This document shows positions 53,571 through 64,000 of a stretch of DNA of 64,000 nt, one piece after another (within the stretch, counting starts at the first letter, position 1; every line of letters starts with the position of its first letter). The notes under the pieces are model-generated. The model had not been told where the DNA came from, made no database searches, and saw only the letters and a list, made by a program, of their open reading frames with translations. A program made the translations under genes and the position numbers. This DNA comes from Symsagittifera roscoffensis (lineage: Eukaryota; Xenacoelomorpha; Acoela; Convolutidae): the NCBI RefSeq assembly GCF_963678635.1, contig NC_087062.1, positions 73,127,345 through 73,191,344 on the forward strand. The letters run 5' to 3'.

Positions 53571-56030
53571 CGGCTTTGACGAATCCCTTTATTAGATAGC
53601 GAGAAAATCAGGGGTAAATTTTTGCCAGGAAGGACGCGGTCCATGCTGCTCCTAACCCTTCCAACAAACTATCCGTTCGTTCGTTAATGCCGGCAAAAAC
53701 AATCGTTACTGGATTCATCTCGTTGTACTCCAATTGCCAGTGATATCGATTGCATCTGATCAATTTCGGTTCCTATAACATTATCATATCTAGCAGGAAC
53801 AAGGATTTGGAGGTTTTCAAAAAACTTGAGCCTGCAATCTCTAGTATTTTGGCTTTTCTCATCTATGCTTTGTCATAGGCGACAAAAACGTTCTCGTCAA
53901 TCTTGAATTTCAAGTTACCCTATCGTTCCACTTCACCCCTTGCGCAATTTGTTTCGGGTAAGCTCTCTCGTTCTCATGAGATGGACGTGCTCGTACCTAT
54001 TTGCATATCTTCACATAATGTCAAGTGGGTGCTCTCTTCTTCGTTAATCTTCCCGGCCTCTCTTCTCCGGCCAGTCTGTTCGCTGTGATTCTTTCGCACA
54101 TCATGCAATGATCTGGCATTCATATGACCCATGATGTTTTCGAGGGCAGTCGCTCGAGGTCAGCCAACCTTAAGGCTATCATAGAGCTAAAATTGGTCTC
54201 CGCTGCAATCAACCAGTCAATTCCTACGATCGAGTACAGTCCGTTCACCTACAGCCTCGCGTCGTTCAGCAATCTCAGCGCATCAGCTGCGAAGCTTACT
54301 GTCTGGAGTTTTAACTTCATTACATCTGGTTTGTAAATGGGCCAAGGTGAAGGTTTGGGTCTTGAACACATCAGAAAACTTCCACCCGGAAGTTGCCCTT
54401 CCCTGCTTATAGTCATCGTTTCTGATCTGGAGGTGCCTTAGGCTGTGTCCGTCTGATTGACTGGCCCCAGTCTTCGTGGGGGTTGGGTACTCATCCTCGG
54501 TGGTGCCTCTCCCAGTCGGTCCAGCACATCTGACATCTGTTCTTGTTCACTCGAACTCTTCACCAGTTGTGGCACGGCTGGGACTGAACCTAAACGTATC
54601 TCCAAAAGTTGATATCGCTGGCACGTTCGTTGCCTCATCAGTTCTCAATAGTCCAGAGTCAAGTAGCTCGCCCTACAGCTCGTCCAATCGCTCCTGGAAG
54701 AGACGGTTCATCCGGGCTAGTCCTTTGAGGCTGGTAAAGTGTATTCCATTATTAGTAAATCTGGCCTGATGCAGAGCTCCTTAATTGTGCTCTAAGTCCA
54801 TTAGGATCACTCGTCCAGCATTGCGACTCGCCAGATTAGATACTACGTTATTCTACCTCACGACGTTATTCTACCTCACGATTCTACCTCACCACCTCAC
54901 ATTATGTTTTGGTACTGAAGCTAACTGTGTTCTCATATTCCTTTGTATTGTGCAGATAGTCAGTACCGCGCGCTGAAACTTCGGCCACACCGCTGTAAGC
55001 AAGCACACTAGCATTGCTTCCCATTGGCCCTTTTCTGAGTCGAGACTTCTGGACATGTTGTTAGTGTCGATCATAATCAGCACGTCTACAATTCTGCCCC
55101 GGGTTCATCAACACGACCATTTGATGTAGTTGGGTTACGCCATCACCGAACGCCATCCTTGTAGTGATCCATCAGGCTCTCGAGTTCTGTAACACTCTCA
55201 CAAGACTATCGCCAATGTCAAATGTGACGTGCTGAGGGGTGGTTAGTGCATGTTCATCGCTGGATTTCAAGTTGATCCATTGAAACATATTCGCATATCC
55301 GTTTCCGCGATTCCCGTGAAGCCATTCTTGATCTGGTGACACCTTCCTCATCAGCATCTTTCTGATATTTCTACTGGAGATTTATCCTCACTCCGTTGTC
55401 GTAGCAGCTCCAGTTCCTGTTTCTTTATCTTTCCGAGGAGGACCCTACTCTGCTGGTATCATCAATCGTTCCATAGGGTGCTGTCACCCCGGTTGTTTGA
55501 CTCAGCTCGCGAAGTGTCAGAAGCTCCATAGGCGATTGCCCACGGAGAACATTTCCTGCAGGTAACTGTCGTTCCGCTTCTGCCACGCCCCATCGTTCTG
55601 ATCGCTCCGTATACTCCTTCCTCGAGAGTTCGACTTCTTTGCTTCTTGTTGCAGTCCTCGAACAGTCTGCTCTACGTGTTTCTATCTTGGTGAGTTCTGG
55701 CCAAGGTTTTTCTAAATCGATCCAACTCGTCTCTCGTCTGGTTTACATTTTCCATTTTCTCCTTCGTTTGTACATCTTCTTCCACTGTGGTTCTATTGGT
55801 TGGTACCTCACCTTTCAATTGTTAGCTAGACGAGGCAGCCTCGCTACTAATTTGTTGGTGAAAAGCTTGATGCATTGACCTGTTTGGAAGAGGCACCTCT
55901 CCAGGCTGCTACGTTCTCGCGGTACTCAACCCAGTTCGTGCGCTAAGTCGGTTCCAGAGAGCGCTCCTTTTCTACATCTCATGACCCGCAAGCTCTGGCG
56001 GTCCGTATTCCGTACTCCCTGCTTGCCCCG
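53570..56030 (-). pseudogene. Decayed N-terminal half of the SGNH gene
   Basis: The block I motif survives as IGDSLVR (~55.20 kb). The block III area is LIMIDTNNMSRSL (~55.08 kb), i.e. GTND is degraded. A fragment of the second SGNH-like module lies near 53.69 kb. The stretch between the second module and the C-terminal region is shortened by deletion. No continuous frame remains. Confidence 0.75.
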
Positions 56031-57475
56031 AGCTCTACTACAAAAGCAGTTCCATTATCCGACTGGAACGTCATGGGGCATCCATTCCTAAATATCCGAG
56101 TGTTGATCAGATGGTCGCGAGTCTCTTCGGCTGAGGCCGTTATGCACAGCCTCTGTATACACGGTGAAGTGGTCGATCATCACTAGGATCTAATTGTAGC
56201 CAATGATTTTCATCCATATCCTCTGATGATCAATCTGTACCACTTCATTTAAATCGGACGCTTGATTGACTGCAGTGGTAACCTCAATTTCCTGGTATCT
56301 TTCATCTGATGGCATGACAGACATGCCGTGACACACTTTTCGCCTGCCTCCTTCATCCCAGGCCAATCAAAGCGTTTCAAAATTCTCAGTTCTTTGATGA
56401 CCCATCTGATTATGTGACCTGATAGTAGTTCCGTTTGATTGAGTTGCGTCAACACTGTCGCGTTTTACTTGTGCAGGACCTAGTCCCCTTTTCTTTTTTC
56501 GCAGCAACGATTCCATACTAATTCAGGTATAACCGTCCCTCTTTCTGCATTAAGTAAGGCCTCAAGATCCGGTATATATCTTTTTCCAGATCTGCTCCCT
56601 CTATTGCTCCGTTTTTAAGTATGTCTTCATGAACATATGGTGATATTTCAGTACATCAGACTGATGCGCGTCATCTTCCATCTTGACACACCAAATGTTT
56701 GCAACTGGCTCTATCTTTTGTTTGGACGGTCAAAGGTCAATTCTGACTGCTTCCTACTGCGGTAATAGGCTCATCCAAGATTTTGAAACTGCTATCATCT
56801 GCCGCGTTATCAAAAAAAAATTTTCACTGGGGAATAAGATGACTATCTGGGTCTTGATGCATCTCTTTGTCCAAGTCTTTAGCTTGAGTCTCCACTAGCA
56901 ATATGTGAATCGGCAACTCTGTCAATTCAGACCTCATACTGTAGTTATGCCTGATTGCCACGAGAGATCCTCGACAGATGAGTCTACGGTGGAGCATGTC
57001 TCCTCGACAGATTTTGATCTGTTTGACTTACTCATACCTTTTAATTCCCCGGACAGTTTTTTGTAATCCTAGCCTTGTGCTTCTGCGTCTCTGCTCCCTT
57101 TAGTGTCCGGCGACAATGTTTCCTGCTCCGTGTATTTTCATCGAACTTCAAACAGTCGTTGGTCAGGCTTCTCAAAAATGTCTGACTTCTTCTGAGTCCC
57201 GGTGTCTTGCACCTTGGTCTGGTAAGATGGTCTCATTAGATTGCTTTGAGGAACTGAGGAGACTAGTTTATCCGTAATTTCATAATTTTAACCAACATTT
57301 CTCACTGACCGTCAACGATGCCATGGCTACTGCGAATTCAGGATCATCTCTAGTCACTTCTTTCTCTGTTAAACCACCCAGCATCCGCTTCATATCTGGT
57401 GTGGCCTGCACCAATTTATCCAGCAATGAGAGGCTGTTTATGTTGAAACGAGACAGCTCCTGTTAAACCAGGGTT
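56031..57475 (-). pseudogene. Decayed integrase
   Basis: The plus-strand phrase TATCCGACTGGAACGTCATGG matches the intact SDNG-region DNA. The zinc-finger cysteines survive (ACLSCHQMKD) with RFDWPGMKEAGEK before them, but the histidine region is altered. The equivalent of the 18.6-20.5-kb part of the intact element (core end, tail, macro-like frame) is missing: the relic passes directly from the SGNH gene to mid-integrase. Confidence 0.85.
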
Positions 57476-58730
57476 GACCGTAGCAACAGAACCAGGGCAA
57501 CGGGTCCCTTTTGGATTAGATCTTAGTTTCTGTCGCTTTCTAAACTGGTAACTCAGTTGCACGTCAGCTGCTGAATCGGGCAGACTTTGTTTGCGTATCC
57601 CTTTATGAACTATCGAAAGAATTTTGCGAATCCTAGGAAGCTCATCAGCTGTCTGTTTAATCTAGGGGCTTTCCATGTTAACACGGCTTCCACCTCATCC
57701 GGGTCCGTTCTCACGCTTATCCACCATTCTTTTCAGGTACCTTATCGAGTCTCTGAGGAACTCGCATTTCCAGGGTTTGCACTTCAAGCCAGCTCCCTTC
57801 ATGCAGTCAAAAAATTCCTCAAGTCTCTCAATGTGGTCGGTCGAGGTGGGTCTCCATATCGCTGCATCATCTACAAAGCACATCACAAAGTTCCCATATT
57901 TCTTTGTAATACTAATCAAGACTTAAGCCACTATTCTTTAAAAGGTCGCCGTCGCATTGCACGATCCGAAGGGCATACTCTTGCACTGGTACAAGCCTAG
58001 CTCACACGCAAGTCCGGCCATCTTCCTATCCTGTTTCTGCAAGAGAACCTCCCAAAAGGCTGGACCCAAGTCCAGCGTGGTGAAAAACTTGGCGTCTCCA
58101 AGTTTCGAGAGGGTCTCTTCTAGGTGTGGTATATGGTGAGCGTCCGCTATTGTCACCGCGTTTAGGCAGCAAAAGTCGCCATAGAATCTCAGCTGTCCTT
58201 CTTTCTTCTTGGCTATGGCGATCCTACATGCCCAAGGATAATTCCAGGGTTTTTCCAAGTCGTAATTGAGCATCTTTTCTATTTCTGCTCGGCAAGCTTC
58301 CAATTTATGAGCTGTCAAGCACCTTTCTCCTTCCTTGTGGGAGATGGCACCTTCTTCTAGTTCAATCGCGTACTCGATAAAGTTACAACAAGTAATGTTC
58401 GCTTTGTGTTTTGAAAAAAAAATTCTGCGTTCCGGTTTAAGACTGCCTTTAGCGTCTCAAACTCTTGCTCCCCTATCTTACCTTATTTTCCGGTAGAACC
58501 GGCTTGTTAGACCCTAGTTTAGATGACGAGGGTTTTTCCGAAAATTTTGAGCAGCCCGATGAGTCGTCATCTGTTTCAGATATTATAGAAAACTTTGTTT
58601 CAAGCTTTCCTTTCATTAGTTCTTCTCAAAACAATTTTTTTGTTCGCGTGAGTTGGATAATCATAAATCGATGCTTCTTCGTGTTTGACGTTTCTTCAAA
58701 GTCTTTCCTCTCTGGTAAAGTGTAACCAAG
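57476..58730 (-). pseudogene. Decayed reverse transcriptase, RNase H lost
   Basis: Active box FVDD lies within MCFVDDAAIW (57695-57919), with LRFYGDFCCLNAVTIADAHHIP and LDLGPAFWEVLLQKQDR at 57938-58318. Most of RNase H is deleted: the end of the RT-RNase H frame is joined to the FANYY-type region near 57.58 kb. Frameshifts and stops interrupt the rest. Confidence 0.88.
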
Positions 58731-58737
58731 TTTCCTT

Positions 58738-58990
58738 TCATGCTGGATTGAGTCCGCTACCACTGCCTACCTTGGCTGTGTTTTTATGTTTGTCTCTAAA
58801 AAAAATTGGTATCTTTTTCTCATCAAGGAACATCCTATTTACTGGTCGCTTAACATACTTCCTGTCTGGGTTCCCAATCCTTATCAGTCCATTATTAAGT
58901 TTAACTGTCACGCCAAATTTCCTGACGAAATCACGTCCCAAGAAATTTTGATCCTGCCCCAAGATAAACTGAACATGCATGATGGTTTGA
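58738..58990 (-). pseudogene. Protease C-terminal fragment
   Basis: LGRDFVRKFGVTVKLNNGLIR matches the intact protease's ILGRDFVRNFDVTIDLNDGLI. The DTG region and everything upstream are absent; at about 58.99 kb the sequence jumps to another relic. Confidence 0.85.
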
Positions 58991-58999
58991 ATTCCCGAA

Positions 59000-61900
59000 G
59001 AGTACTTTCACCACATTGGCTGACTATTTCCATTTCTAGGGTAGCTGCAGAAAAAGTGCGGTCACTCCTCATGGTCTTATAGCTGACTGATCTTAATCCT
59101 GCTATCAGGATTTAGGCACCATCGTTACATCGGTCATTGTTCTTGATGAGCCCGGCAGTCTGTCACCGTCTTGCACCATATCCAAAACATCTTCGACTCG
59201 CTTTCGTTTAGCTAAGTTGAAGGCCCTTTCCGAAAGTTCAGAATCAACTTTTATTTTGCCAGTTTTTCTCAAAGTCATCTTGTTGCCCAACCTTGTCAAT
59301 CACCGTTTCCGATAATATCGTCCCTTTTCGAGTTTTGGACAGGTATATAACTTCCTCGTAGTGTCACCTTGGTCGGAGAGTTAGCTTCACTTTCATCAGT
59401 GGCCGAATCAATTAACAGTTCGCTCATTCTCCCTTGACATTCGTCCAATTTGTCAAGGTTTTCCCACATCAGTGGTCTGTTGAGACCTGTTTTCAACATG
59501 AACTGGGTCCCGTAGCACTGCAATACTGTCCAGACTTTCTCCATGAAAGCAACTCTGACCATACCAGAGCCTGTTCTGTTCTCATGATCTCTGTGGTGAA
59601 CTTCTCACTGTTCCTCTGGCAGGGTTCTTTAGAAAGGTACTCGGGCTGTGCTTTCTATTCTTCTCCTGCGCGGAGACTCCGTCAAATTTTCTTTATAGTG
59701 GTTTTATCATTGCTAGAAGAGCTGCTCTCCGGCAAGTTATGGGTTATATTCATCAAGTCTGCGGGAGGCTCTAGCGTGGAATATTCATCTTCCGCTGGTT
59801 CAGTCGTCCCTGCCAACGTTTCTATTCCTTCTTTGTCGTCGTCCAAGAAACTTAAGTCCCGGCTAGACACACCACCTACTGAGGCCTTGTGGTCGTCCCT
59901 TTCCGACTTGTCGGCTTCCTGCTCCATCGTTTCTTCCGGTTGACGGTATTTTTTCTCCTTCTCGTGTCGCTCTTCTTTTTTTCCTGACCCTGAAGGTCCT
60001 TGCTCGTCGTTCGTTGTTTCGACTGGAAGCTTCGGCACGACAAGCTTGCTATCTGACCGGTCTTCTTTTTCTTCGTGTTTTATCAAAGCTTCCTTACATC
60101 CAAAGGGAGCAAGAGCAGTCCTAGTCAACAGCTTCCCAGCTATTGCCAATTCTGGTTTCAAACTCAATACTATAAATTCTGCGTCCTGCAAGTCTGCCTT
60201 GCCTCTCATGTTAGTTGGCGCCAGGCCCATTCTTCCTCAAATTTTGCAGGTTTCGGAGTGGCTGCATTGTTCATCTTATAAGCAAACTCCGAGTATTGCA
60301 GCACGGCAGCTTTTCGGCCTATGGTGCACGGGTTCATCAATTCAGAGAACTTTTCTATCCTTCTTTCGTTGGTCTCGAAGGCTCTCAAACTGGGAGTGTG
60401 TACTACAGGGTCTGCTCCGAGCAACATCCTCCGATTAAAGAGAAACCGTATTTTTCCGCTGGTATTTTTTTTGTAATATCGCCCCATTCTTCTTTTTTTT
60501 CACCTTCTGGTATGAGGCTATTGGACAAAATGTTCTCGTTATTTCGCCTTTCATTCTGTCGTAGGGTCTCAAATTCCAGAGTTTTGGCTGCACTTTGATT
60601 TGCCCTCTATCCATTTTGTCCATTCGGTCACAGAAGTGGCTATTGAAGTTAACTGCTGTCATATCTGGCTCTGCTGTTTTCGCGAACAAAAATTCTACGC
60701 TCATCGTTTCGCATAGCACAATCTGCTCACACCATTTGAGTGTGCTCTTCTCCACTTCTGGAATGAGGTTGAGGTGCAACACCCACCTCCTGTAGGCTTC
60801 GACTTTTGTGTCGGGGAACGCGAATGTCACGGCTGGACCGTATATCGTTGTCACAAACTCGCTGACTCTCCTGATCAGTGCTAAGGGATATGTGTTCATA
60901 GCTAGTCTTAAATCGGTAAGTAGGGGAATGCCCCCAGCATAACGTTGCACGTCCTCTTTTTTTCTTATGTCTTGTCTTCTCCGGTTTCGAAGCGATTCTG
61001 TTGCTGGAGGTATTGAATCAGAGTCTTAGGTCCCGCACTTTAGTCCAACAGTCCAAAGACTTTTTCATGGCAAACTTTTCCACATTTTCCCTCATCTGCT
61101 CGGGGTAGCGGGTTGAAATTATCAATTCTCCTAAATTTCCGCGCGTGATCGGATCGCAATTAAGGTTAGAAGTCCATCCAGTCGGAGATTTTGTGTTCCT
61201 TCAGTGAGCAGAACTGCTGGTCCTTTTAAAAAATTTTCTGCTCCAAACGTCACGAACAGTCCCAGGATCACTACCATAGCAAATCGCGTTATGGTCTTGA
61301 AGAATTTCCGTACTAGATAACGAGAGATTGCCATCAAAGTTATCGCCAGGAAGGACTCGGTCCATCCAGCTCCCAATTATTCTAACATGATATCTCCCTC
61401 TAAAAACCTTCTTCTCCTCTCACATTCTAGATCCAGAATGCCTCCAATGTTATCCAGCCCATGCTGTCTATGAACTCTGCTGACTTTTTTCCTTCACTTT
61501 TCGATAAATTCAGTTCTCTGACTAGGTAAGCGTGAATATTCGTGATCCTTGTTGGGCCCCGCTCGAAAGCGTCCATGTCCAATGCTGCCATTCGAGGAGT
61601 CAAGTAGAGCAACTGGTTTGTGTCCAGTTTCTTTCGCAAAACCATAGATTCCACATGAGCTTTCGTTTGTTTGGCCTTCTGCCTCTTTGACCTCTCGTCT
61701 CCGTCGAACTCCACTCCTCTGAACCACAAGTCATTAGACATTCCCACTATCACTTGATGATCGTCGTCGATTCCTGGTTTCAACTTGGGCTGTCTGCTGA
61801 AATTGGACAGTTCCAATCCCAACACTTCATCTAACACCAGCATGCGTAATGAGTGGCCCTTGAATCCTCTCATTGCGTTTGAGATATCCGACCATACTGC

Positions 61901-62456
61901 AGGCAATTCTGACCGAAGTGGTATCAGATTCCTCGCCTCCACTTCGCGATTTGGGGCAGGTATGATCACATCACATTTCCAATCAGAAAGTAGCGCGATC
62001 TTTGCATACACAAATTTCTGTCCATACGGGAGATGTACATATCCTGAGGATAACACGAACACTGGCTTTGGCGTTATTTTCCGGAATCTGGGTTCATTTA
62101 AAGCGTCTATGATCTCGCCCATGGACTCCAGAGTGTCTTTGATTGCTCGCCACACCGCATCCTCCGCCGTTTCTAGCTCTTTGAGTCTGCTCAGAAGACC
62201 TGTACTATGAAGGTGATCATCAATGCCGGCAAACACGATTTTTATCGGGTTCAATTTGGTTTGTCGTTGACCCCAATTTCAATTGATGTGGATTGCAATC
62301 AATCCGGGTCGGTTCCAACATTATGATTAAATTGGGCCAAAACAAGGACTTAGAGGTATTCACGAGTTCCGAGATCGCAATCACTATAAACTTCGCTTTT
62401 CTCATCTCTGCTCTGTCGTACGCGGCATAGATGGTCTCGTCTATTCGGAAACTCAA
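59000..62456 (-). pseudogene. Second relic of the SGNH gene, C-terminal to second SGNH-like module
   Basis: The order is kept on the minus strand: C-terminal segments (FMEKVWTVLQCYGTQ, 59.56 kb), an acidic/basic part (~59.7-60.2 kb), NFNSHFCDRM (~60.65 kb), VTFGAENFLKGPA (~61.25 kb), and a long 275-codon piece (61427-62254) with FAGIDDHLHSTGLLSRL, VFVLSSGY and LPAVWSDISNAM. In the intact ORF the equivalent motif is AGSNDHL, so the Ser-Asn pair is not kept here. It is more divergent from the intact element than the preceding relic in places, and is probably an independent insertion. Confidence 0.85.
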
Positions 62457-62679
62457 TTCACCGTATCTTTCTGCATCACTTTCTTGGGCTACTTTTTCGG
62501 ATGGGCTCTTTCTTTCACATGAGCTGGAGGCGCTCGCACTTGTTTAAACATCTTTACATGTTGCCTCGTTGGTGCTCTACTTGTCAAGAATCTCCCTTCT
62601 CTCTTGCTGATTCCGTTACGGAGCAGCTCCTTTTTTCTTCACTACTTCTGAGGAGAGCTCTATTCCACCGTTATCAACG

Positions 62680-62960
62680 GTTGTTCCATAGGGCGCAGTC
62701 ACCGCGGAACATGACACACTCCTGTTGGCAATGCGTCGACAGCGCTTTCCACCAGCTGCTTCATGGTTCTTTCCGGTAGTAAATCACTCAGGGTGTCACT
62801 TGGATCCGGGATCGTCACTCTGCCGGGTCCTGTTGGGACTTGCACTTCTGCCGTCTGTTTTAGTTCGCGAGGCGTCAGAAGTTTCATCGGCGACTTCCCC
62901 CTAGGAAGTCTCTTGCGCATAATGGTCGTTCAATTTTCGGTAATTCTAAACGTTACGATC
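62680..62960 (-). pseudogene. N-terminal fragment of the second SGNH-gene relic
   Basis: VTIPDPSDTLSDLLPE matches FTIPDPSDTYLAPQFQE of the intact protein, just before the SGNH domain. The first SGNH domain itself is missing between 62.46 and 62.68 kb. The fragment stops near an inversion junction at about 62.96-63.02 kb. Confidence 0.75.
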
Positions 62961-63018
62961 GCTCCTTATATTCATGCCTCAAGCGTTCTATCTCCTCTCC
63001 TTGTTTCTTGTTGTGAAA

Positions 63019-63359
63019 GACCCAAGGAAAATGAGGTTCCCACTCAAGTCCGTTGAGAGGTCGGAATTTAACGAGGTCGTGCAGATAGACCATTAGAAGA
63101 TCTGCTTGACAGAGTCGGGATATAACCTCATAATAGACCGCTTTACGAAGTGGGCAGAAGCGGTCAAGAGACAACAGGAACTAAACGAGCTCTGCAGGAG
63201 GAACACGGCGCTACCACAAATGAGGCAGCGGAAGAAATACGATGTAAAGATACTTCAAGCGAAACCATATGCAGTGGGCCATAACGTCTGGATGGGCAGA
63301 ATCTTATACCTCACAAGGGAACGAAAAAACTACTTAAGAAGTGGCGAGGACCGTTTATG
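63019..63359 (+). pseudogene. Integrase fragment of a plus-strand relic
   Basis: Plus-strand reading gives KDPRKMRFPL, then FNEVVQIDH with a stop directly behind, a GYNLIIDRFTKWAEAV segment and, after a deletion that removes the SDNG and E motifs, RQQELNELCRRNT and KLLKKW-type sequence. At the position of the intact element's TAG this copy has TGG. Orientation is opposite to everything else in the window. Confidence 0.88.
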
Positions 63360-64000
63360 ATAACGGAAGTAAACAAGCAAGGACGGTTCTACCGCTTGAG
63401 TACGGGGCGAGCAGCGCATTATGAAAATCTGAAACCTCATGTCGCATCTCCAGAAGACTGGTGCGTAACGGAGAATATAGAGGGACTTAAGAACCTATGG
63501 GTAGAGTCAGCATGCTAGGTCAACGAAAAAGGCACCAGAGAAAAGAATGACGGCAACGAAGACGTGAGTATGTACGATATTGAAAAGATAGAAGCAGACT
63601 CAGATGCAGAATCCTTTGCGGAAGAAGACTGGAATGATCCAGAGCAGAACGAGGTGCCGAAGTGGACGGAACCAGACTTGCCGATAGCAGCAGGAACAAG
63701 GGGTGGCAATCGCAAACGGAAAGGCATGAGGTACAATAGGTACGGGGATGATTTCTTGATTGACAAGATTCAGCCTGATGAGTTAGGCGAACAGTTACTG
63801 GGTGTGGGTGAGTTGATAGCGGACGACGAATGGCGAATAATCAACGACAGCGAACACTACCCGCAAGAGGACTACTCCACGCCAGAACAAGAAACAGATC
63901 TGGAGCAGAGCGAGATAGAAAGGATGGAAAACACAAACTTGAGGATAATAGAATGGATGCGCGATATCAGGGGCAAGGGAGATGAGGAGCAAAGCATCCA
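63360..64000 (+). pseudogene. Pol tail of the plus-strand relic, runs off the window
   Basis: Continues the integrase tail (GRFYRLSTGRAAHYENLKP, SPEDWCV), has one TAG near 63517, and is then open to the window end. The open part corresponds to the acidic linker and, without a frame change, to the N-terminal part of the macro-like frame (ENTNLRIIEWMRD, matching TNLRVLEWLHD). This shows the two frames form one protein in the family. The macro-like region itself would lie beyond the window. Confidence 0.85.

Overview
The window is eukaryotic repeat DNA, almost certainly from an invertebrate animal. I see no host gene, tRNA, rRNA or CRISPR array. The evidence is a minisatellite array, one giant Ty3/gypsy-type LTR retrotransposon (H-x4-H-x29-C-x2-C and D,D-35-E integrase, YVDD reverse transcriptase, two CCHC knuckles), and a graveyard of decayed relatives. 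The species cannot be fixed from this sequence. A nematode is my best guess, but that is an impression only.

Layout. 1-157 is an assembly gap. 158-7675 and 34080-38370 are two halves of one ~37-bp minisatellite array with longer-period repeats (521, 586, 688 bp and ~3.03 kb). The array is split by a 26,404-bp LTR element (7676-34079, minus strand) with two 878-bp LTRs, TG...CA ends and an apparent 3-bp ATT duplication. An unoccupied paralogue of the insertion site lies near 37.19 kb. From 38.38 kb to 62.96 kb are minus-strand relics of the same clade, expanded by nested tandem duplications of 2785 bp (x2), 1296 bp (x2) and ~2306 bp (x3). From 63.02 kb to the end is a plus-strand relic running off the window.

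The giant element, read on its own (minus) strand: 5' LTR; possible primer-binding site; ~5-kb leader with a 1998-bp tandem duplication, many ACCCTCC motifs and four copies of a structured RNA whose helices co-vary; a coiled-coil Gag-like ORF; a nucleocapsid frame with two zinc knuckles; protease; RT-RNase H; integrase; and a C-terminal pol extension whose last part looks like a macro (ADP-ribose-binding) domain. A second gene follows after a ~450-bp spacer. It encodes a ~2120-aa protein with an SGNH/GDSL hydrolase domain (complete Ser/Gly/Asn/Asp-His block set) and a second degenerate SGNH-like module, then an 844-codon frame of unknown function. No env-like protein with a signal peptide and membrane anchor was recognised.

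The element is close to intact but not clean. Its LTRs differ at about 8 sites. A TAG replaces the conserved tryptophan of the integrase C-terminal GPF/Y-type motif, two in-frame TAGs separate protease from RT, and several frame changes lack a recognisable slippery site. Decayed relatives carry the same second gene, so its presence is an old feature of the family and not a single accident.

The most interesting material is the macro-like plus SGNH cargo on a Ty3/gypsy chassis and the co-varying leader RNA.
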